This document shows, one piece after another, positions 11,424-22,400 of a DNA stretch of 64,000 nt. Where the stretch lies: contig CM073569.1 in assembly GCA_037074615.1 (NCBI GenBank), positions 1,432,001-1,496,000 on the forward strand. Direction: 5' to 3'. This stretch comes from Leucaena leucocephala. Taxonomy: Eukaryota; Streptophyta; Magnoliopsida; Fabales; Fabaceae. Made by a program: the position numbers and the translations under genes. Below the pieces are notes generated by a model, which worked only from the letters and a program-made list of their open reading frames with translations, was not told the origin of the DNA and made no database searches. Position 1 is the first letter of the stretch; every line of letters starts with the position of its first letter.

Positions 11424-14423
11424 TGATCCGGGAATGAACAGATAAATTCAAGAGAATTTGATATGTGAATGGGAGACGTTGGGGGCGAATATCTGAATCT
11501 GAATGCAAGAAGGGGCGTATATATATATATATGCGAGGCTAAGTGGATCTGTGTGTGTGAAGCGTGACCTAATGAAAGAAGTGGAAGATCAAGTTATGGC
11601 AGAGAGTGGAAATAGGCGAGTGAGGCCGTGGTCTGGTGGAGGCCGCCCTATTTAAATTGAAAAATCTATATATTAAAGTTTTTACACACACGTGTGATAT
11701 TTATATATCTAATTTAACTATATTTTAATAAAGTATTAATAACAGGTAAATAGGCTTATATATAGGGACTTACACCTGGCTGGTCTGATGAAATTTCGAC
11801 CTCCCCCATTTAAATTTCGGCCAATATTTATTTTAGTTGAAATAAAACCAAATTTTTTGGGGGGAGTTACGTGAATATTGTTAAACGACAATATTTAGGA
11901 TCTGGATTTTCTCCTTTTTATTTTTCTCCTCATCCCTCAATATCACTTTTCTTTTATTCTTTTTGCCTTACCTCCTCCTTCCTTTATCCATCCTGTTACA
12001 AAATAAAAAATTAAAAAAAATTCCCAATATTTATGTTAAGGTGGCCTAAATTAACTTCAATTTGTCAGTCTCTTGGTTTAACAATGGTGGGCGCACAAGG
12101 TTCAAGGAATTAAAAACGACCCGCCGCTATGAAATTGCTTTTCTATTGATTCCAAGAAGCCAAATGCCACTTCCCATTGTCTTCCCTTTTTCTTTTCTTT
12201 CGTATAATAAACTAAACGGAGAATAGAAGAAACGGGTTTCATTCAAGATTTTATTAATAAAAAGACAGATAAATTTTTATATATAAATAATACTGATATT
12301 TTATATACACGTAATACTGATAATATGATTTAGGTCCTTTTAAAAAAAAATTAGTAGACAATTTTTCCACAATTTTTCATAAACTAAATGCCCTTTTTTA
12401 ATCATATAGATCTATACATCGCTCACAAAACATTGCTTTGTTTATTATTTCCTTCTCTGTTTTTCTTTTCAAAGAAGGGGGTAGGTGGGGGTATAAAGGT
12501 CTTAGTGTACATACATCAATATGATAACATGGCTTGTCTTGCTTGGAGCACACGGGAAGAGGGTTTGTGAATAAAGACATATATATTGTTAATCACTCTG
12601 TTTTACATGTTAAACAAATTACAAAACAAAGTATACTCCTTTTTCTTAGAGAATTCTATTCCGCCTCTTATTATATTCCATCATCGTTTTCTATGTTCAC
12701 GAGATCTACAAAAATACAATAAAATATACGTAATTCTAGTACTATTTAAAAACATTGTCTTTAGTTAATAAATTAAAAAAATGACACTCCTCAAGATTAA
12801 TGGAATGATTCTTATAGTATGTAGAACAATAAAACAGTAAGTATATTACTATAATTTAAATAAAAAGAAGAGAGAAGAGTTCAAGAATAGAATTTAATAT
12901 CACCTAACTTTAATTTATCTGACTTCATACAATATATTTTTTTTAATAGGCAAAAACATATATAACCGTTCGGAGTTATAACAGTTATTAAAAAAGATTT
13001 AATGAGAATTAAAATAGTAGTTAAATAAATATTAATATAATAAAATTATTTAAATATTATTAAAACTAGTCAATTAACATATATTAAAATTCTAACGCTT
13101 ACTTCAAAGACTTACCTTTTAACCTTTTTATTAGTTTAGGCTCACATTTTGATGTACATTTGGGCATTTTAAAATCCTGACCAGTATAAGACTTCTTCAT
13201 TTGACACATCCACACACAAAATTTACAATATTGTATATGTTGTCCCATGCATGAGAAGATTTCATGATATGGTAAAAAAAATTAATTATCCCAATTAACT
13301 AAAACAGTAGTTAATTATTTTTTTGTTTTAATTTAATGATTAGCTTACGCAGATCATATAATAAGTCAGTTCACGTAGGAGAGGAAAAGGTTGTCGCATA
13401 GAGCTTGTGTTGTCCATCTATGAGATGATGATGATGACAACAATAATGATAATAATTAAATATGATTAGCTTGCCTTATTTCCTGAAATACATATAATTA
13501 AATAGGATGGTCATATGCAGCAAGCTTTTAATATAACAAGAATGATTATAGATTCCTTCAAACGCAATTCTCTCATTAAAATGATATGTTATATTCTTGT
13601 CAAGAAGTGATCAAAATTAATCTTAAACTTGATCCATCTTTAAAAATTTTATAACAAGAAGGCTGTTTGGGATGAGGGGTTTTGGAGGGAAGGGAAGGGA
13701 AATTTTTTATGAGTTGTATTTTATAAAAATAAAATTAAAAGGTTTTAATTAATTTTTTTTTATTTTTTGATCTTACATATTTTTTTTAATAAAATTTTAT
13801 TATTCTATTTGTTTTTATACAAGAGAGGCTAAACATCTCAAAGTAAAGACTATGAATTTGGGATTATACTCATAGTCTAGTCTAGTACTTTACTTTGAGC
13901 TTTTAGCCTCTCTTGTACAAAAAAAAAATTCCCTTTCCCTCCAAATTCCTCCTACCAAACAATACCTAGAAAAAGATAAATTCAAAGTCTCATCTTGCTC
14001 TTCGCACAATTCAAAATTTTTGTGAAAATTTAACAGGATAGAAAACATAAAGATAAAGATTATAAAATTCAAGAGACATCTAAATTAAACCATGTGAAAC
14101 TACTTGAACAAATGAGATTGTTCTATCATTTCCATTACTTTTATTCAACGAGAACAAGAGAAACACAATCTTCAAATTAGAAGGTGTGTTGAATTAGGAA
14201 AAAAAAGAAAGAAAATTCAAAGGACCACCAATGCAACCAAAGTTGCTGTTATGCATGCATTTTTAACCCAATCTCATTTGGATCTTCTTAATACCCCTCC
14301 TTGAAATTGACTTGTCAGAAAGAAATAGACATTGTCAATTCTAAAGAAGTTGAGAGAATCCATTTGCTTATACCAATTATAAAAGAGTCATGTGTTTTGT
14401 TAGTTCTCCTATAGATGTTCTTG
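11424..14423. other. 3.0-kb intergenic region
   Basis: AT-rich DNA between two minus-strand genes. It contains the promoter of the aminotransferase gene (a TATATA run near 11518-11531) and further left-to-right only low-complexity sequence, except for a foldback element at about 13660-13967. No ORF in the stretch resembles a known protein. Confidence 0.6.
13660..13967. mobile_element. Foldback MITE with an internal near-perfect hairpin
   Basis: The outer ends are inverted copies: GCTGTTTGG...GGAGGGAAGGGAA at about 13662-13700 pairs with TTCCCTTTCCCTCC...CCAAACAAT at about 13929-13962. Inside, 13818-13855 (TACAAGAGAGGCTAAAC..CTCAAAGTAAAG..ACTATGA) is repeated in inverted order at 13870-13918, with an 11-nt insertion in the right arm. 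There is no coding capacity. No exact target-site duplication was found, so the superfamily is not assigned. Confidence 0.6.
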
Positions 14424-15967
14424 CTATAATTGGTTCACCACAAGGAAACTTGCTGGTTCAAATTTTGAAGTATAGTTGAGTTTAGATGTGCAATACTTCC
14501 TATGTACAGCAGTTAGTTTTCCCTTTCCAGCCTTCTGGTGCAAATCAACCATCAATTTAGAGCATTCCCTGCAAGTTTATGTTTCACATTTCAGGGTGGA
14601 AATAGAGTAATTTTAGTCTAAAGCTTAAACAATGAAGTTAACACAATTTCTGGCTATTTCAAGCAAAATGGATCTCTCAAGTAAATAAATGTTACTCACA
14701 GGAGTTGATCTTCTGAGTAGTTTGTGTGCCATTCACATGCCTTGCTCCATTGCTTGAAACCAAAGATGGTGCATTGAGCTGTAAAAACTGCAGATGCAGC
14801 CAGCAAAGATGGTGGGAACTTCAACATCCCATACTCCACAAGAGATAGCTCTATCAAGAAGAAAGCCAGCAACTCCTCCTGCTCCACAGTGAAAATTGCA
14901 GGCAAAGAAATCAGTACACAAAAGTAGGTATTGGTAAAAGATCCCATCAATTGCTTGTTAAATTATATTGAAAATGATCATATGTACTAACTTTTTTATC
15001 TGCTTGAGCAGCCTTTAGAAACCTTCTCATAAACACATATGGTGTGGGCACTGTCATGTTAAACTGCAATGTGCTAAGCATCAACTTCTCCTGCATCGTT
15101 AGAGAAAAAGTTAACAACAATTCATTAAGAAAAGTCAACAACAACTCATTAAGGAAAGATATATATTACCATTTCAAGAACTTCTTTCCTCGTATATGCT
15201 TTGTCTGATATAAGTATCAGATCCTCCACTACAGGAACTGAAACTTCCTCGTACTTGCATGCCAAAAGCATGGCCACTAAACCCACCAATTGAAGCCTCT
15301 TCCTTACCAGTGGCTGCTTCTCCAAAAACCTATCAATTAGGTTCACTGTAAGGAACAAAGTCTCACGCATGAGATCAAACTTGTCTTGCACCTGAAGGTT
15401 TAATTCCAAACAAAACATACATTACATTAGTATTTAATTTAATGACAACTACATTCCAACCAGAAAGTCAACTATTATTATTAGAAAGTCAACTACCATA
15501 CCTCAATGAGCCAGTCAATCAATATAGCTCTCATCCTTTCATTAAGGTCAGATTGTTGTGACATATAATTTGGTGAGACACAGCTACTACTCTGCATGTA
15601 CGTAGCTTCATGATTAAAGCCATGCATATCCAATCGAAATACTTTCAAATAATATATAACCAGAACCAAAGGCATTTTTTATCATTGGCTTCAAGTATAT
15701 ACTTAAGAATTTCTCATATCCTAGAAAATTTAATTGACTAAATTGCTTTGCTTTACCTCCATTTTTCTGTAGTAAGAATAAAGTTCTTGAACATAGTCCA
15801 CAACTGCAAGATGGTTGTTCACATCACTGCTATCAATGTCCATGATAGGATCTTCAACTAAATCCTCCATCTCAACTTCCTTCTAGCATGTTCAAGAACA
15901 TTAGTTAATTGATAAGTATTGCACTGAATTTGAAATTTGAAGGAAAACAAAGTGAGATGGAGGATTT

Positions 15968-16020
<53 letters not shown>

Positions 16021-17350
16021 ATCTGATCTGTTTCAGTTTCAGTCTGCATGGCTTCTTCTGATTGTTCTAAAGACATGGGTACTGGGTGGTCCTTCACTGA
16101 CTTGTGTTCTTCTTCCACAAATATGCATTCTACAAATCCATTTGAGTTTAAACTTGATGCATCCAACTTCTTATTTTCCTGTTCAGATTCAACCCATCAG
16201 TACTGTTAAAATGATTACCTCGGCGAGAGAGAGAGAGAGAGAGAGTACCTCGGCGAGAGACTGCTTTGTGGGAGCAATTTGTGCGGCAAATCTCCTTCAA
16301 AACAGTAAATTAAAATGTTTCATTAATCTCTAGTAATAATAATTAATAATTAATGTTCATAAATTCGAATCCTTTTAACTAAGAAGCACCGTACATATGG
16401 CGGCATGCAGCAACATCATTTTCATTTATAAAATGCATAAAATAAGCTAAAACCATACTTCTTCATTTCAAACTAAATACTCTCAGATCCTTTGAAAGAA
16501 GATTTTTTAGCAGAAGAAAAAAAGAAACCACACATACACTTCTAAGATTTATCTTTCCTTGTTTGACTCATCTGTGCAACGTAACTTTCAAATTTCGAAA
16601 AAACTGAACGTTTCTGTCGAGCCATTGACCTCAATTTGTTTTGTTTATTTCAGTAGACTGAATTTTGTCATAGCAAATTAATTAATTATAATAATTTCAA
16701 ATGATCCTTGTAACCTTCCAGTCTATATGTGAGCACAGAAAACTTCCTGCCCTCCCAGAATATAGGCTTGTAAGTGGGCCCCACCATATTTCTTCTTTCC
16801 CTCCCACTTCTTCTTCTTCCTCCAGACCCCATTGATGAGAACAGAGCTTTTTCCCCTCCTCATCACTCCAAAATTCAACACCATAATAAACTGCTCTATA
16901 TATTTTCAACCACTAATTCCCTCAATTTCCCCTCTTGAATTGAATCTTCACTTTCTTACTCCTGTCTCAGTTTCTCTCTCTCACTCCTCCAATGTATCTA
17001 CTAGATGCTATATTACTCATTCAGGTTTCGGTATTTCACAAATCTGAGAGAGAGAGAGAGAGAGAGAGAGAGCAGGAGGGTCACCTCGTAATTGGTCGGT
17101 GCACTGGATTGGCGATCTTCTTGTTAACAACGCCGGGGACGAGGTTCTGATTAATGACGCCCAGTGCCCTACGTTTCTCGCCGACCAAGCCTCCTGTAAT
17201 ATGAATCCCAAACAGAAGAAAGAAACATATCAACATAATCTTCAAGCTTTCTAGCTACATTGATTCAAACCCAGAAGAAATAAAGAAAATTTGACCTTGC
17301 AAACTTGTGGGTTTCACGGAGTTTGCATTGTTCTCATGAGAAATCACCAT
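14424..17350 (-). CDS. CYCB2: G2/mitotic-specific cyclin, B2 type
   Basis: This is a B2-class cyclin, the regulatory partner of CDKs at G2/M. Exons (minus): 17350-17296, 17193-17085, 16294-16249 (or 16219), 16178-16020, 15882-15757, 15591-15502, 15391-15170, 15090-14992, 14878-14700, 14568-14424 (TAG). This gives 409 aa, or 419 aa with the downstream donor of exon 3. The N-terminus carries a destruction box RRALGVIN (residues 26-33), then IANPVHRPITRRFAAQ. The N cyclin box runs from MRAILIDWLIE through LLACKYEEVSVP. The C box contains LQFNMTVPTPYVFMRRF and LSLVEYGMLKFPPSLLAASAV, and the end has AVHRKYCTSK. The start was chosen because exon 1 gives the usual short B2 leader and correct phase. 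Introns 3 and 4 carry CT and TA microsatellites at their 5' splice sites. Confidence 0.93.
15977..16018. repeat. (TA)n microsatellite directly after a splice donor
   Basis: A TA run of about 42 bp that begins at the 5' splice site of cyclin intron 4 (exon 4 ends at 16020; the donor reads GTATATAT on the minus strand). Confidence 0.95.
16219..16249 (-). promoter_or_regulatory. Tandem in-frame 5' splice donors around a (CT)n repeat
   Basis: On the minus strand CTCGCCGAG|GTACTC (exon end 16249) is followed, 30 nt later, by CTCGCCGAG|GTAATC (exon end 16219). The 30 nt read in frame as VLSLSLSLAE, so either donor keeps the cyclin reading frame. Confidence 0.75.
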
Positions 17351-17506
17351 TTTTGGTAGATAATCTCAGAAACCCCAGAAGATAGAGAACTGAACCCTGC
17401 GACGACACCTCACCGAGGATTGAGAGAATGTAACACTAATGAGAGTACTATGATGGGTAAATATTTGTCTGGCCTCTGGGGACGCGTCGCTTTTTTTCAA
17501 AAAAAC

Positions 17507-17597
17507 CTCAACGGCTAGTGGTTTAGTGACCGTTGGATGAGTGAGAGAGACAGGTAAAGACGGGGTTTCTTTCTTTCTACGTTTGTCTTAATAACGG
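17507..17597. promoter_or_regulatory. MSA (mitosis-specific activator) elements upstream of the cyclin gene
   Basis: Three AACGG cores lie 150-250 bp upstream of the cyclin start codon: CTCAACGGCTA (17507-17517, plus strand), TCCAACGGTCA (17537-17527, minus strand) and AACGG at 17593-17597 (plus). The second fits the MSA consensus YCYAACGGYYA exactly. MSA sites bind MYB3R factors and drive G2/M transcription of B-type cyclins, which agrees with the downstream gene. Confidence 0.7.
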
Positions 17598-19447
17598 TAA
17601 TGTGCAGAGACAGGCTGCATGGTCTCATTTCAAAAATGAGGTTTCATCGTTTTGATTTTATGTTTAGTCTTTAGGTCCAATCATTGGCCTCTGCGCTCTT
17701 CCGCACGATTGTACGGGCTTATTCCTTTTTTCAATGCTTTTCTTAATTAATCTTTTTGGTTGGGTCATTTTCAAATCCATTACATTAATTAATCCCGGAA
17801 TGCAATAATGCTTATAATAATCTAATTTGGGAAGTTAATTATGAGCACCATATCCAAAACCCAATTAAAATATATTATGTTGACTCGTCAGAGAGATTAG
17901 GATGTATCTGGTTTTATAAGAAATAAATTATATTGGTATTACTTTTGAAGTTTTCTTAAACTTATATTATTATACCAATGATTTTTTTCTGAAACTTGAA
18001 TTTTAGTCCAAGTTTATTTTTTTTTTAAAATACTCTTCATTATTATAAATATGTTTTTTAGGCCATAGTCTCTGTTTTTTAACTCAATTTAATAAAATAT
18101 TTATCTCTTTTAAGCCAAAGAGTGCCGCCAAAACAACTGTTTTTCTATGATTCACATAAGTTCTTTTTAAAATTAGCATCTCTAAATTGGGTTATGTTTT
18201 TTCTTTTCTTAGTTCAAGTTACCATTGCTATCATCCAAGAAAAATAAATATCTTTCAAAAAAATTGTTATATATTTTTATGGAAGTTTTTTCTTGGTAAG
18301 TTTTTTTATGGAACTTATTTCAATTTTTTTTGTAATTGAACCAATGAATAAGAACATAAATAATATAATGCAGAGGAAAAGGAAGAAACAAAAAAAAAAA
18401 AGGAATTTTTTCTTCATATCGAATATATCTTGATTATTACCTTTTATAAAAAAAATTCCTTTCAATAAAAGTGCATATTTTAAAAATAAAAAAAAATTGT
18501 ATTTTCAAAACAATTAGAGAATTTCCTTTTTCTAGAAAGTGAGTGACAACAAAAACACCTTAATGCCAAATCGAAAACCCAACCGAAATATAAATTTATA
18601 AATTAAAGAAACTTGAGGCATAATAAATCCAGGAAATCCCTTGTCATAATTGTTTTATCATCAAGGCGTCAGCATTTAACACTCCGCAGAATAGAATCTC
18701 ATCCGTAAATAGTCTGGCATTTGCTGTCGATATTCAAATAGTGATTCTTTTTTTTTAACAAATTTATAATTATTTCTTTAGCGTTATGGCATTGCTTGAA
18801 ACTTTAGAGTGTAGTCAAACATTAATAATGGTAGATGATAGATGATACATATGTTGGGAGAGTTTTATTGAATCGAATGAAACCTTTATTGCAATTGAAT
18901 TAGACAATACTCTTAGGAAAACATTCCAGTTCTTCACATCTAAAATAAATGTAAAACAATAATCTAAAATTGAGATGCACAATACCTCCTTAACTACTCC
19001 CCTTGAAACCAAAATTGATGAAACAATTCTTAACTTGCATTTACATGTCAAGTGCTAAGAAGAAACCGAAGGCATAATGTTAGAGATTTAGCTTGGCCCA
19101 TTAATAATAATAGTAATAATAAGCATAATTTCAAGAATGCATATGTAATTACAACAGATTGAAGTGCTACGGCTAACTTTGCTTGCTCTAAAGCAAGTGT
19201 GATCATTCTTTCTCCTTGAAAACCTCATCCTCTTTACTTCTGAACTGTCACATATCCACTTATAATGTTGCATTGGTCAGCTACCATTCATGGATAATGT
19301 GCTCTGCGACAACAAATAAGCCTTCTTTCAACTTGCCTTCAAATGACTACCACCGTCAGGACACTTTGTGCAGGCAACGTTAATATGATCTTTATCAGTT
19401 CATCAGATGTTGATGGCCATTTTTCTCTCTTGGAACAAATTTCTGCA
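17598..19447. other. 1.85-kb intergenic region
   Basis: AT-rich, low-complexity DNA between the cyclin promoter and the 3' end of the adenylyltransferase gene, including that gene's probable 3' UTR at about 18.8-19.45 kb. No gene or clear repeat was recognised. Confidence 0.55.
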
Positions 19448-22400
19448 TCACTTAAATAACGAAGACAACTTGGGAGCCTTTCTAGCAGTTTCTCCATCCT
19501 TGTGGATCTTGGACAATTCATGCTTTTCTAAGCTTGTCCGATGATCCGGAATACTTTCACTCTGAACAAAAATGTGTTTCTTGGTTTGCTTTTTCTCAGG
19601 TCTTGGATTTGATGATGATGATGATGCTCGTCTTTTATCTCTCTTGGTCACCAATTGAGAGTTTAGTGGATCTGGAAAATGCAAATGGTGTGTTTCATTG
19701 GAGTCCTCCTCAGTCTTGACTTCACACCTCTCAGCCTCCAAAACCTCTTGTTCCTCAATAATTCCGCTACTCATAGTTTCAAGAACAACTTTGCCAACAA
19801 CAAACCTTATCTCTGAAGGGTGACCTTTCCCTAATAAATCATAGTTTATTTCAAAATCCTTTTTTTCACTCCTGTAAGAATCAACATTACGGATCAGCAC
19901 TTTGAAGAGTTGTTCCACATCCTTTCCCATTTTTCTTGATATAAAAACCTAAGAAAACAAAAGTATTCAGTCCACTTGAACGTCGCTGTACTACTAGAAA
20001 GCAACATATACCGACAGGGCATAAATGAAAGAACTACACGTGCAAAAATTACCAGAAAGTAACACATTCAAGTAGACGTAGGTGCAGTGATCTACAGAGG
20101 AGCAAAAACTACCTAAACCTATGAGAATAATATAGTATGGTGTGTGTGACAATGAAGAATCGCAAAAAATCCTAATTATTGAATGTTTGAATAATCCAGA
20201 CAAGTAAAACAGAACTTGATTGTGTTGCATGTATTTAACAGTTAGTAAAAAATATGAAGATCACAGTTTGAAATCCTAGCAAAGAAGATACACATTAACA
20301 TACTTACCAAACCAGAGCGTGAAGTAGGTGGATTTCTAGAGACAGATTGAAGAAGAATATTCTCATTAACCAGATAAGCTATCGAATCCACAACCAAAGA
20401 TGCCAACTGAGCAACTGCTCGGACAATTTCTTCATCAGATTTGTATACACAGGACTTTCTTATTTCAGGTGAGAAGTAAACATTCCTTTTTGCTTGTTCT
20501 TTTGCAAATTCAACACCTTTTTCCCACTCCCCATGATATAGAACTGAAGCAAGTGCCCACACCACAAGGGCATCTTGAGGTTTATTCACTAACGCCAGGT
20601 GAAACGCCAGCAATCCAACCCTGTACCGTATAAAAACAACAGCATCTCAGATGGAAACCCATGGCTTAAATTCATAACAAATCAACATTAATTCAAGCCA
20701 AGTATATTACACCTACAGCAGAAAAGAGTACTTAGAATAAATTAAATGCTTTCTCTCTAGTCTTTGTCAGAGGTTTAAGGCTTTTAGGTGGGGCATAGAG
20801 AGAATAGAGTTTTGATCTTATGTAAACAAAGTATCCTTTTTTCCTTTTTCTTGGGCCATGAGTAAATGATGTATCCAGTTATGCTGACTCCTGTAAAAGC
20901 AAATCATATAGGAATAGGACAACCATGGAAACAAAGGTCCAAGGTCAAAAGTGATTGGTCCAGATCTGAAAAAATAAATTGAATGGCTTTTAAAGAAACA
21001 TCCCTCAGTCTTTGATGCAAGAAATTTCATTCTTCTTCCTTCCTCAAATCCTATGTTTCATTCCAATGGCACATTTGTCCAACATCCTTGGTTTAAAACT
21101 TTTCTTTCTTCAACTACAGGCAAACCGGCAGGAATAAAACCCGCAGTATATTATGCAAGGAAAAAGGAAACTACTCACCACATAGTGCAAACAGAAGGTC
21201 GATCACAAGCAACCAATTTATCCAAATGGAAGAATAATTTCTGCAAAATTAAGTTCAGCAATTATGAGGGCAATATCAAAACCAAAAAAGTGCCTTTTGA
21301 AGAAATCTAAAACTATAAGTAACTAAGAAGTTAAAGCATCAAATATATGGCATGATTTTGATTTGGAATATAAAAGAACTGCTTCAAAGTTCCATAATAT
21401 CTCTCAATGTCAGGTTAATGTACTCATCCTAATACGAATTTAATCTTTCATTAGAATTACCTCTAGTTCTTAAAATGAAACCCATCAACAACAAAGCTTG
21501 CAAGGGAAGAAGGAAAAAATATGTCTTCCTAATTATTCACATAATATTTAACATTTCTAAATGAATCATGGTGAGTCATCCATGTGAATGATTCTAAGAT
21601 TACTCAACTGAGTTCACAAATCTGCAAAATCTCATTTTAAAAGACAGCTGATAGAATATTCCAATTAGAATACAACATTATAGGGATCTTGTTTAACAAA
21701 TATTTTGTAAACTTAATTTACCATAAGCATACTGGAAGCTTGAGCATCTTGTTTGATAGCCTGTTGGTCTAAGTATGCTGCCTGTAAACAATTGAGTAAG
21801 AATGTTATACTGGTAGCCTGAATCAGAAAAGAAATACATAACTACGATTCAGTAAACAACCACTTACATGCAAAGGAAGTAAAAAGTCAAGAAGTTTGAA
21901 TTTCCAGAGAAAGGACAGGGATGGTTCGGCAGCTCCATAAGAAAACATATAATTCAATTCCATCATTAGTTTGCCCTGAAATATATAGAGAACAAGAAAT
22001 AGTAAGACGTAAGTGAGAACAATAACTACTTCAACATCCAAAGACCAGAGTTTATGAGCTTCTACTCTATTTCCCCCCCTTTTTGCAATACACAATTTTA
22101 GCTATTCCAAGTATTGCAATTGCATTAAAAACTACAATAAAAAGGTTTCTACACAGCTCAAGAATGAAAATAGCATAGAACCATACCAGAAAGGCCATAA
22201 GATACAATAAATATTTTTAAGCCAAATCTAGGCTACTTAACATCATGACTGTATTCCAATTAAAGTACCTTGTTCAAGTCCTTAACCAATAAAGAAAATG
22301 TCTGAATTGCAACGGTAATATCCCTTGATAATGATAAACCTAGACGAGCTGCAATTCTCAAGGCACGCAAAATTCTTCCTGCAAAGAGTTCCACAAGTAA

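Noticed and set aside
11109..11426. 105-codon ORF on the plus strand over the start of the aminotransferase gene
   Set aside because: It is antisense to the GC-rich transit peptide coding region, is Gly-rich with no domain, and is fully explained as a shadow of PSAT.
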